A program made the position numbers and the translations under genes. Source: RGDT01 sp964630925 (GTDB taxonomy: Bacteria; Planctomycetota; Planctomycetia; Gemmatales; Gemmataceae). Taken from it: a stretch of 41,166 nucleotides of DNA. The notes beneath the pieces are model-generated. The model saw only the letters and a program-made list of their open reading frames with translations, was not told the origin of the DNA and ran no database searches. The number at the start of each line of letters is the position of its first letter. The first letter of the stretch is position 1. The stretch covers positions 1-41,166 of the forward strand of contig CAZVZK010000089.1 in NCBI GenBank assembly GCA_964630925.1, read 5' to 3'. Positions 30,735 through 38,981 of the stretch are shown piece after piece.

Positions 30735-31793
30735 ATGAGAATGTCCTCCACGCTCGGCATCGCGGTTCTGCTGGCACTCGGCTGCTCCCGGACGCCGGTG
30801 CCCGATGCCCCTGTTGAGGGCGACGACGAGCCGGGATTCGCGGCCGCGAACGAGATCATCTTCCGCCCTGCCCGCCGCGACCAGACATGCCTCGCGCTGA
30901 GCGACGATGGGCGGCTGATCGCCCTCGGGTATGTCGAGGGTCGCGTCGAGGTGTTCTCCGTGACGGGGGAGGTTGTCGTTGGCGCGGCCTTCGCCAGGCA
31001 GGTGAACGCCTGCCGCTTCTTCCCCGACTCGTCCGCGGTGCTGATCGCCCCGTGGGCCGAGCCGCTGTCCCTCCTGAAGGCGGCTGCGGGCGAGGTGCCA
31101 GCGCCGCTCAAGTGCCGCGCCGAATGGTCAATCACCCATGCGGCATGCATGCCGGGTGGGGGGCGCCTGCTGCTGGGCGGGCAGGAGGAGGCACTCAAGG
31201 CCTTCGTCACGTGCGTCAGCCCTGCCTCCGGCGCGGCCGACTGGCGTTTCGACCTCGGCCCGACCCACCTGCGGGTGATGCTCCCGCTGGGGGCGGACGA
31301 ATTCATCACCGCTTGCTTCGACGGGCAGGTCCGACGCCACTCGTTGCGGGACGGCAAGTGCCTGCGGCTCCGGGCCTTCCCGAAGGCCGAGCCGCATTCG
31401 GGCGCGCTGTCGCCGTGCGGCAAGATGGTAGCGGTCGCCTGCGGGGGCGAGGAGGGCCAGGTAGCCGTACTCGATTCGCGGAACCTGGACACACTCGGGG
31501 CGCTGCCCAGGGGCAAAAGTGCGTCAGGCGTGTTCTTCTCTCCCGACTCGGCGATGCTCGGGGTTCTCTGGCACGTCGGCGGGGAGAAGCCGGAGACGGA
31601 CCTGTGCCTCTACAAGATCCCCGGCCTCGTGCTGGCGGGTTCCTGCAAGTGCCGCGTCGTCGAACTGCTCGGGGGCGGCGGGCACTTCGCGTCCACGCCC
31701 GACGGCAAGCGGTTCGCCATCTGCAACCCCAAGGGCGTCAGCACGTGGACCTGGCAGCAGCTCAAGGAGCATGCGTTACCGGGACGGCCGTAG
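30735..31793 (+). CDS. Lipoprotein with WD40-like beta-propeller
   Basis: Predicted lipoprotein of 352 residues. The signal peptide MRMSSTLGIAVLLALGC ends in a slightly atypical lipobox (ALGC, Cys17), followed by a Pro/Asp/Glu linker. The rest consists of repeating beta-blade segments of WD40 type, for example LALSDDGRLIALGYVEGRVE, GALSPCGKMVAVACGGEEG and VFFSPDSAMLGVLW. Such propellers serve as protein-interaction platforms; no enzyme motif is seen. The gene follows the FHA kinase by 150 bases on the same strand, but has a GGGAG ribosome site and probably its own promoter. ATG codons at 30735 and 30741 are both possible. Confidence 0.78.
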   Translation: MRMSSTLGIAVLLALGCSRTPVPDAPVEGDDEPGFAAANEIIFRPARRDQTCLALSDDGRLIALGYVEGRVEVFSVTGEVVVGAAFARQVNACRFFPDSSAVLIAPWAEPLSLLKAAAGEVPAPLKCRAEWSITHAACMPGGGRLLLGGQEEALKAFVTCVSPASGAADWRFDLGPTHLRVMLPLGADEFITACFDGQVRRHSLRDGKCLRLRAFPKAEPHSGALSPCGKMVAVACGGEEGQVAVLDSRNLDTLGALPRGKSASGVFFSPDSAMLGVLWHVGGEKPETDLCLYKIPGLVLAGSCKCRVVELLGGGGHFASTPDGKRFAICNPKGVSTWTWQQLKEHALPGRP

Positions 31794-32502
31794 CCGAACT
31801 CGGTCGATCGTAGGCGACCGCGAATGCGGCCGCCTGCTCACTCCGCGGCTGCCATGTGTGGTGTAGTCTGCCGCGTCTGGTTCCGGCCTGGGGGACGATG
31901 CGCTTTGGGGCCGTGACGGAGGCCGGGAGCAGACGCCCGGCTCGTCAACGCCGCAATCCTCGCCCCGACAGCCCCGACCTCGGCGACGGCGGGCGACGGG
32001 TGGCCGTGGCCGGCCAATGACGCTCATCGCCGGGGCCACCCGCCAGGCGGTGAGAATGTGGCATGTGGCATGTGACTCGGCTCATGCGACGCAAATGCAG
32101 TTCCGGAAATATGTTACGCCGACGGACTCACATTCCACATCGGGGAGGAGTGGGATGTGACTCCCGGAAGTGGGCGGGTGACTCGGCGTCCAACGGTGCT
32201 TCGCGTCCGCCGCGGGGAGGCCGGCACGCGACACCACCCCCTGAAATGCAAGTTGTGCCCGGAGAGGCCCGATGCCGCACGATCAGCGTTGGATTTGCGT
32301 TGCAGGGGGGTGCCTGGGGGGGGGCAATGCAATGCAATGGTCCGACCACCGCCCGGCCCTCACTCGGATGGCTGGCCGGACACCTCCCGCGGCCCAGGCG
32401 AAGCGAAATACGCCGTCGTGGTGAGCGACGCGGCTCCGTGGGCGGGGGTGGGCTTCTCGCACAGGACACGCGATCCGCGTGTCGCCACGGTTAGCGCCCC
32501 GA
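31794..32502. other. Intergenic stretch of 709 bases between convergent genes
   Basis: I find no supported gene. Notable parts are a triple ATGTGGC repeat (32056-32076), an imperfect inverted repeat (32125-32138 with 32150-32163, 12 of 14 pairs), runs of G near 32300-32325 followed by a CAATG repeat, and a hairpin at 32465. The part around 32050-32160 is less GC-rich than its surroundings. It may be a decayed gene or a small transferred fragment. Confidence 0.5.
32465..32483 (-). terminator. Hairpin terminator of the kinase-SUMF1 gene
   Basis: An 8-base stem GACACGCG/CGCGTGTC with a three-base loop lies 19 bases beyond the minus-strand stop codon at 32503. No T-tract. Confidence 0.45.
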
Positions 32503-35500
32503 TCACTCCAGCGTCCGCACCACGCGGAGGCCCATGTCCTGGCTCCTGTACGCCACCATGTTGGGTGCCGTGTAGGCCGAACGGCCCATCGCCGGGGGGG
32601 CGATGTACGATCCGCCGCGGGTGTGGACGTGCGTCAACGGGACCACCTCGAGGGTCTCCTCCCGGTCCGCCCGCGGGTACGGCGGCGGGATCCCTTCGGG
32701 GAACACCCCGTGGCACCACTGCCATGAGTTGCCGTGCATGTCGAACAGGCCGAGGTCGTTCGGACGCTTCTGGCCGACGGGCCACGGCCGGCCCCGGCTG
32801 TTCTCGTGGAAGATGGCGTAACGCGGCAGCAGGTGCGTCGAGGCCCCGAAGTAGCACGCGCTGTCCGTCCCCGCCCGGCAGGCCAGCTCCCACTCCGCAT
32901 CCGTCGGCAGTCGGTAGCCCTTCCGTCTCAGGTAGTCGGGGAATGGCCGCACCCGCTCCGCCACCGGGTCGGGGTAGCACCACTGGTCCCTGGGGATGCC
33001 CTCCACCTTCGACAGCCAGTTGCAGTAGCGCGCCGCCTCGAACCACGTCAGGCCGCCCGTCGGCCCCGCCCCGCCCGCCGGCCTGCTCGCCGGGTCGATC
33101 GCGTCCGCGCCGACATCACGGCGGAAGCGGTTCCACTCGGCGAGGGTGACCAACTTCGTCCCGATGGCGAAGGTGCGCGGCACCGTCACCCAGCGCGGCG
33201 TCTCGTAGCCCGTCCGCCCTTGCTCAGACACCGGCGAGCCCTGGCGGAAGCTCGACGGCCCCACGACCACGGCCATCGTCTGGCCCTGCCCGTTGACGAG
33301 CCAGCGGCGGCCCTTCTCCGGCGGGCCGCGCCGGGCCAGGGCCCGGTCGATCCGCTCCAGCTCCTTGCCCTGCCCCCAGTCGAGGGCGCGCGTGTCCGGG
33401 CCCTCCTTGCCGTGCCGCAGGAGCCAGTCGATGGCGCCGTGCAGGCCGGCATCGGGGTGCGTCTCGTACCACGCGAGCAGCTTCTTCACCGCCGCGCGGC
33501 GGACGTCCTCCGGCATGTCCTTGGCGGAGAACTCGCCCAGCGCCAGGACGATGGCTCGCAGCGACGAGGCGTCCTCGACCTCGTCCAGCTCGCGGAGGAG
33601 CACGCGCGGGTCGGCCCCGAGCGGCCCCGCCAGCGCGATCAGGTGCGGCCGCGCCGACGGGCTCGTGGTCAACCGCCACAGCCGGCGTGCGTCCTGCGCC
33701 CGCCCCGCCTGGAGGAGCAGCGCGCCCGCGGCCGCCTGGCGCCGGGCCGCCCACTCCCGCCCCTCGTCCGTCGCGACCGCCCTGTGCCAGACGGACGCCG
33801 CCAGCGGGGCCGCCTCCCCCGGCGGGCGCGACAGGGACAGGGCCGCCGGGACGTAGCCGCGATTCATCAGATCGCGGCACAGGGCGAGGTGACGCTCCGC
33901 GGAGACGCCGAACAGGCACTCCGACTCCGTCTTCACGTCCTCGCGCCAGACCGAGGCGTAGCGCCGCGTCGCCCCCGCACGCAGGAACGCGGCCCGCGCC
34001 GCCGCCCGGTCCGGCAGCGCGTCCCAGTCCGCCTCGTCCTGCAGCGACCCCAGCCCGCCCCGCCCCGCACGCAGGCCGCGGTCCAGCAGGGTGACGGCCC
34101 GCGCGGAGTGCTGCGTCACCGCCGAGGCGTCCGGCGGCGGCGCCCAGGGTGTGGGGTTGCCGACGAGCGACACGGCGCGGGCGGCCAGAGCCGCCATGTG
34201 CGCCTTCGCCGCCAGGGCGTGGGCCTTGGCCGCCTCGACGGCCAGCTCCGCGTCGAACGCCCCGCCGTCCGCCGCCGCGTCGAGGGCTTTCAGCCCGTCC
34301 CCCACGCCGAGATACGCATCGATGAGGGCGTCCGCCACGAGGGCCTCCGAGGCCGTCGGCCTGGCGAGGCGGCGGTACTCCGCGAGGTCGGCCCGCGCCT
34401 TCGCCGCCCTGCCGGCTCGGGCGTGCAGGGCGGCCCGCGCCAGCAGGGACGCCGGCACGCCCGGGGTGGCGGAGAGGTCGGCGATCGCCTCCTCGTCGCG
34501 GTGCAGGAGGAAGTACGCCCGCCCGCGGCGGAACCGGGCCTGCTGGTCGGCGGGGGTGGCGTTGAGGGTGCGCGTCTCGCGCTGCATCTCGGCCTCCACG
34601 CGGACATCACGCGACGCCATCGGGCGCGGCGGCGTGACCTCCACGTCGAGCTGGAGCATGTCGGCGGTGCGGACGCGGACGGCGTGCGTCGCCTCGTCGA
34701 GGAACGACGCCTGCCGCCAGAACGGCGGCCCCTCGGGGTTGTCGCCCTCGCGGCCACGCCAGATGCCGGACAGCCGCGTGCCCCACGGCCCGACGGATGC
34801 CCGCAGCACGCACGGGCGGAAGCCCCTCTGTTGGCAGTCGCGTGTGATGGCCGGGTGGCCGGCCACCGTGGAGGCCAGATACAGGACCGCCTGCTCGTCC
34901 CTCTCTCGCTTCCGCCACAGCAGCGCGAAGCGCTCGCCGCCCGCGTCCGGGTACGGCGCCACGTCGATGGGCACCATCCCGGTCTTCCGTGCCGCCTCGT
35001 TGCGCTCGCGCGCCGCCGCGGCCGTCAACCCGTCCTCGTACTTCCACTCGCCGCCGTCGCGCCGCCATGCGACGGCGGCGCGGGCCGCGCCGCCCACCCA
35101 GGGCCGCGCCGAGACGGGGCGGTAGCCGGCGCGGCCCATCGACTCCAGGACCGGCTTGAGCCGCGCGAGGGGCAGCGCCTGGCACATCGCGAAGCGCTCC
35201 GACACGATCCCGCCCGCCCCCTCGACCTCTTTGCGGAGTGCGTCCGCCGGGCCGGCCCAGGCCGGGTCGGGCGGCGGGGCCACGCTGAAATGGAGGGGCC
35301 AATCGACCTCCCGCCGCAGACGCGCGAGGATCGGCTCGGCGTGCTTCTGCATCAGGGGCCGCAGCAGCGCCACCTGCCCGACCTCCGCCTCGATCAGCGC
35401 CTCGGCGATCAGGCCGGGCTGGTCATCGGCGTAGTCGGCCAGGATGCGCGTCGCCACGGGCCGGGCCTCGGGCGGGCCGTTGCCGCGGAACGCCTCCTTG

Positions 35501-37092
35501 ATCGCCGGCAGCAGCGTCAGCCGCACCGGACGCAGCCCCTCCATCCAGGCGCCGAGGTGCAGCGGGTTGGCCGCCAGCAGCTCACCGGCCGCGTGCGCCG
35601 CGGACCCGCGCCAGCCCACCCCGTCCCGGTCGAACGCCGCCAGCGCCACCAGGGCGCGGAACCGCCGCCCCGCGTCGCGCGTCTGCCCTGCCTCCCGCCA
35701 CAGACGTGCCCGGAGAGCCTCCGCGTGCGGGGCGAGGGCCTCGCGGACGAGCAGCACCTCCGCCGGATCCGGCGCCTCCAGCATCCAGTCAGTCAATTCG
35801 TCGCGCATCGCATCCGGCTCGGACGCCAGCAGGGCGAGGGCGGCACGCATGCGCCGCTGCTTCGGCCCGCCCCCATCCCGGATCTCGCGCAGGCGCGGCA
35901 GCACCTCGTCCCCCCCCTCCGTCAGCTCGTCGAGGATGGCCGGGACGGCGGCGGGCACGGCGGTGCAGAGGGCGTCGGCCCTGGCCAGCGCCTTCTGCTT
36001 GCGCTCGTGGGCGACATCGGCGAGTGCCGAGGCCGCACGCCGCCACTGCCAGGTGATGAGCGAGCCGGCGATGACCGCGAGGAGGATGATGGCGAGGAGC
36101 GACCCGGCGAGCGCCGGGCTGCGCCGCGCCCAGCGGGCGAGCAGCTCCATCTGGCCCGGCGGCCGGGCAGTCACCGGCTCGCCGTCGAGCCAGCGCCGCA
36201 GGTCGTCGGCGAGGGCCTGGCAGTCGGGGTAGCGCCTGGCCGGGTCCTTCTCCAGACACTTCAGGGTGATCGTCTCCAGGTCGCGCGGGATGTCGGGCCG
36301 GTACTTGCGTGGCGACGGCGCCGGCTGGTGGGCGTGGAGGAGCATGTAGTGCTCGGCCGACCCGCCGCCGAACGGCAGGTGGCGGGTGAGCAGCTCGAAG
36401 AGGAGGCAGCCGAGGGAGTACTGGTCGCTGGCGGGGCCGGCGTTGCCGAGCCACTGCTCGGGGGCGATGTACTCGGGGGTGCCGAGGACGGCGCCGGCCT
36501 GGGTGAGCTTGTCGCCGCCGTCGGTGCGGGCGGCGAGGCCGAAGTCGGCGAGGAGGGGCTCGCCGTCGTCGCGGAGGAGGACGTTGCCGGGCTTCACGTC
36601 GCGGTGCACGATGCCTGAGCGGTGGGCGTAGGCGAGGGCCTCGGCCAGCTTGCGCGTCACCGTGGCGGCCTGACGCGGCGACATGGTCTGGCCGGGAGGG
36701 AGGGCCGCGAGGGCGGCGGCGAGCGACTGGCCGGGGACGAAGGCGGCGGCGATGTAGTGGTGGAGGCCGTCGCGCCCGGAGTCGAAGACTGCGACGATGT
36801 GGGGGTGCATGAGGTTGGCGGCGGCGCGGGCCTCCCGGTGGAAGCGTTCGATGAGCGCCTCGTCGGCGAGCTGGGCTGGCTTGGCGACCTTGAGGGCGAC
36901 GGCACGCTGGAGGGAGGTGTCGAACGCCTCGTAGACGCGCCCGAAGGAGCCGGCCCCGAGGAAGCGGCGCACCTCGAAGCGCCCGATGCGGGCGGGGATG
37001 GGCGTGGGCCCGAACTGCGGCGTGACCGTCTCGTCCAGGGGGAGGGTGCCCGGATCGGCGGTGGGTAGGTCGGGATCGGGCGGCCCCTGCAT
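32503..37092 (-). CDS. Ser/Thr kinase fused to repeat domains and a SUMF1-like domain
   Basis: Giant membrane protein of 1529 residues. The Hanks kinase (about 37-302) has GAGSFGRV (46-53), Lys68, HRDVKPGN (163-170) and DFG (183-185). A transmembrane helix follows (about 326-347). The extracytoplasmic part has a helical, HEAT/TPR-like section, at least two copies of a motif pairing an aromatic-VW segment with GYRP/GYVP (around FALLWRKRERD and RRYASVWRED), resembling the bacterial tandem repeat BTRD1, and a C-terminal SUMF1/FGE-type domain (about 1263-1529) with RLPTDAEWELACRAG, GLFDMHGNSWQW and GLRVVRT. The cysteines of formylglycine-generating enzymes, expected after RGGSY, are absent (RGGSYIAPPAMGRSAY), so it should not oxidise sulfatase cysteine. 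GGAG lies nine bases before the ATG. It is divergent from another kinase 152 bases away. Output unknown. Confidence 0.9.
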   Translation of the reverse strand: MQGPPDPDLPTADPGTLPLDETVTPQFGPTPIPARIGRFEVRRFLGAGSFGRVYEAFDTSLQRAVALKVAKPAQLADEALIERFHREARAAANLMHPHIVAVFDSGRDGLHHYIAAAFVPGQSLAAALAALPPGQTMSPRQAATVTRKLAEALAYAHRSGIVHRDVKPGNVLLRDDGEPLLADFGLAARTDGGDKLTQAGAVLGTPEYIAPEQWLGNAGPASDQYSLGCLLFELLTRHLPFGGGSAEHYMLLHAHQPAPSPRKYRPDIPRDLETITLKCLEKDPARRYPDCQALADDLRRWLDGEPVTARPPGQMELLARWARRSPALAGSLLAIILLAVIAGSLITWQWRRAASALADVAHERKQKALARADALCTAVPAAVPAILDELTEGGDEVLPRLREIRDGGGPKQRRMRAALALLASEPDAMRDELTDWMLEAPDPAEVLLVREALAPHAEALRARLWREAGQTRDAGRRFRALVALAAFDRDGVGWRGSAAHAAGELLAANPLHLGAWMEGLRPVRLTLLPAIKEAFRGNGPPEARPVATRILADYADDQPGLIAEALIEAEVGQVALLRPLMQKHAEPILARLRREVDWPLHFSVAPPPDPAWAGPADALRKEVEGAGGIVSERFAMCQALPLARLKPVLESMGRAGYRPVSARPWVGGAARAAVAWRRDGGEWKYEDGLTAAAARERNEAARKTGMVPIDVAPYPDAGGERFALLWRKRERDEQAVLYLASTVAGHPAITRDCQQRGFRPCVLRASVGPWGTRLSGIWRGREGDNPEGPPFWRQASFLDEATHAVRVRTADMLQLDVEVTPPRPMASRDVRVEAEMQRETRTLNATPADQQARFRRGRAYFLLHRDEEAIADLSATPGVPASLLARAALHARAGRAAKARADLAEYRRLARPTASEALVADALIDAYLGVGDGLKALDAAADGGAFDAELAVEAAKAHALAAKAHMAALAARAVSLVGNPTPWAPPPDASAVTQHSARAVTLLDRGLRAGRGGLGSLQDEADWDALPDRAAARAAFLRAGATRRYASVWREDVKTESECLFGVSAERHLALCRDLMNRGYVPAALSLSRPPGEAAPLAASVWHRAVATDEGREWAARRQAAAGALLLQAGRAQDARRLWRLTTSPSARPHLIALAGPLGADPRVLLRELDEVEDASSLRAIVLALGEFSAKDMPEDVRRAAVKKLLAWYETHPDAGLHGAIDWLLRHGKEGPDTRALDWGQGKELERIDRALARRGPPEKGRRWLVNGQGQTMAVVVGPSSFRQGSPVSEQGRTGYETPRWVTVPRTFAIGTKLVTLAEWNRFRRDVGADAIDPASRPAGGAGPTGGLTWFEAARYCNWLSKVEGIPRDQWCYPDPVAERVRPFPDYLRRKGYRLPTDAEWELACRAGTDSACYFGASTHLLPRYAIFHENSRGRPWPVGQKRPNDLGLFDMHGNSWQWCHGVFPEGIPPPYPRADREETLEVVPLTHVHTRGGSYIAPPAMGRSAYTAPNMVAYRSQDMGLRVVRTLE

Positions 37093-37244
37093 CGGCGGTC
37101 ACTCCGTGGTCGCGGCCGTGGCGGATGCTCGCATGCTATCCGGGGGCGGCGGCGGACGCCAGCCCGTGATCCGTGTGTCGTCCCGTTGAAACCCGCACGG
37201 GGCGGGGCGAGAATGACTCTCACGCCCCATCCGCGAGCCGCCCC

Positions 37245-38843
37245 ATGTCCGACACCACAGGCGAAGAGTCGATGGCCGTGGCGCTCGACGCCGCCCTTTC
37301 GGCCATGCGCACCGGGCGGCCCTTCGACCGCGACGGCCTGCTCGCCCGCCACCCCGAGCTGGCCGACGCCCTCGGCGTGCTCGACCGCCTCCGCCCCACC
37401 TCCGACGGCCACCCCCACCCCGACGCCCCGCTCGACGCCCCCTGCTCCGTCGGGCCGTACCGCGTGGAACGCCCCCTCGGCGCCGGCGGCTTCGGCGCCG
37501 TCTACCTCGCCTTCGACCCCGACGTCAAACGCCGGGTCGCCGTCAAGGTCCTCCACCCCGGACGCCTCGGCCAGCCCGACGCCGTCTCGCGCTTCCACCG
37601 AGAGGCCCAGCTCATCGGGCGCCTGCGTCACCCCGGCATCGTCCGCCTCTTCGACTACTCGCGGCAGGGGCCGCCCTACTTCCTCGTCACCGAGTACGTC
37701 GAGGGCGTGGACCCGCGCCGGTGGTGCCGTGACAGCCACGCCCCCCCGCACGCCGTCGCCGCCCTCGTCGCCCGCATCGCCGACGCCGTCGGCCACGCCC
37801 ACGGCGAGGGGGTCTGTCACCGCGACCTGAAGCCGGGCAACATCCTCATCGACGCCGGCGGCGAGCCGCACGTGCTCGACTTCGGCCTCGCCCGCCTCTT
37901 CCACGACAACGACGCCCCCACCCTCACCGCCCCCACCCAGGAGGGCCAGATCCTCGGCTCCCTCCCCTACATGCCGCCGGAGCAGCTCGCCGGCAACAGC
38001 CACACCGCCGACGCGCGGAGCGACGTGTACTCGCTCGGCGTCGTCCTCTACGAATTGCTCACCGGCAGGCTGCCGCACGACTGCCCGCCCCATCTGCTCC
38101 CGGCGAAGGTGCAGGAGGACGTGGCCCCGCCGCGACGCCTCAACCCGGCGGTCCCGCCGGACCTGGAGGCGGTGTGCCTCAAGGCGCTCAGCCACGAGCC
38201 CGCCGCGCGATACCCCGACGCCGCCGCCCTGGCGGACGACCTGCGTGCGTTCACCGCCGGGCAGCCGGTCAGCGCCCGCCGCCTCGGGTGGGCCGGCAGC
38301 CTGCGCCGCTTCCTCGACCGCCGCCACCTCGACCTGCTCCGGCCCGGCTGGCCGGGGCTGATCCTCACCCTCGGCGTCGTCATCCTGGCCGGGTGCGTCC
38401 TGTGCGGGCACTGGGAGTCCACCCTCCCCCCCGGGCACTCCTTGTGGGCCATCCTGCTGACGAAGGCGGCCCAGATCGCCATCATGGTGGCGCTGGCGGT
38501 GAAGCTGCGTCCGCTCGACGCCGGCACGCTGACCGCCGCCGAGCGGCAGATCTGGAGCCTGATGCCGGGGTACTACGGAGGCTTCCTGACGGTCTTCGTG
38601 CTGAACCGCATCTTGCCGCAGCCGATGATCCCCGTCGCGCCGGTGCTGGCGATCCTGAGCGGCATGGGCTTCGCGAGCCTGGGCGGGGTCATCTGGGGCT
38701 GGTTCTACGTCCACGCCGCGTTCTTCTTCCTGCTCTCCGTGGGCATCGCGCTGTGCCCGCCGGCGTGGGGCATGGCGCTGCTGGGGCTGGGCTGGTTCGC
38801 GTGCCTCGTGGTGGGCAGCCTCCACATGCGCTGGTCGCGGTAG
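37245..38843 (+). CDS. Ser/Thr protein kinase with C-terminal multi-pass membrane region
   Basis: Hanks-type kinase of 532 residues. Kinase motifs are GAGGFGAV (79-86), Lys101, CHRDLKPGN (191-199) and DFG (212-214); all catalytic residues are present. After about residue 365 come four to six hydrophobic helices (for example 370-388, 400-420, 461-486 and 507-526), so the protein is a multi-pass membrane kinase with the kinase domain inside. The membrane part may sense a signal or interact with another protein. The start at 37245 (MSDTTGEES) is chosen because the frame upstream (open to 37173) overlaps the likely promoter GAGAAT at 37209. It is divergent from the kinase-SUMF1 gene, and the two may be co-regulated through the shared 152-base gap. 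Confidence 0.9.
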   Translation: MSDTTGEESMAVALDAALSAMRTGRPFDRDGLLARHPELADALGVLDRLRPTSDGHPHPDAPLDAPCSVGPYRVERPLGAGGFGAVYLAFDPDVKRRVAVKVLHPGRLGQPDAVSRFHREAQLIGRLRHPGIVRLFDYSRQGPPYFLVTEYVEGVDPRRWCRDSHAPPHAVAALVARIADAVGHAHGEGVCHRDLKPGNILIDAGGEPHVLDFGLARLFHDNDAPTLTAPTQEGQILGSLPYMPPEQLAGNSHTADARSDVYSLGVVLYELLTGRLPHDCPPHLLPAKVQEDVAPPRRLNPAVPPDLEAVCLKALSHEPAARYPDAAALADDLRAFTAGQPVSARRLGWAGSLRRFLDRRHLDLLRPGWPGLILTLGVVILAGCVLCGHWESTLPPGHSLWAILLTKAAQIAIMVALAVKLRPLDAGTLTAAERQIWSLMPGYYGGFLTVFVLNRILPQPMIPVAPVLAILSGMGFASLGGVIWGWFYVHAAFFFLLSVGIALCPPAWGMALLGLGWFACLVVGSLHMRWSR

Positions 38844-38946
38844 AGGGCGCGGGCGCTGGCGGGCGGCGGGGGGGGAGCCGGCGTGAGCCCGGCGGCGGGG
38901 AGACGCGCCGGCGGGCGCTCGCGCCGCCGCCCGCCCTGCCCCGTCC

Positions 38947-38975
38947 TTGAACCGCCCGCCCGGCCCCGATAAAAC
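38947..38975 (+). promoter_or_regulatory. Predicted promoter of the Enzyme I gene, possibly leaderless
   Basis: TTGAAC (38947-38952) and TAAAAC (38970-38975) are exactly 17 bases apart. The ATG starts at 38982, where transcription would be expected to begin, and no ribosome site is visible, so a leaderless transcript is likely. Confidence 0.5.
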
Positions 38976-38981
38976 ACCCGC

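Noticed and set aside
32157..33149. Plus-strand open frame of 330 residues in the convergent gap
   Set aside because: Arg/Pro/Gly-rich and runs antisense into the SUMF1 domain; no ribosome site or motif.
32503..33300. Calling the SUMF1 domain a formylglycine-generating enzyme
   Set aside because: The cysteine pair needed for catalysis is not present after RGGSY.
32734..36618. A 1294-residue plus-strand open frame antisense to the kinase-SUMF1 gene
   Set aside because: Composition is Arg/His/Pro/Leu repeats with no domain; the opposite strand has full kinase and SUMF1 motifs.
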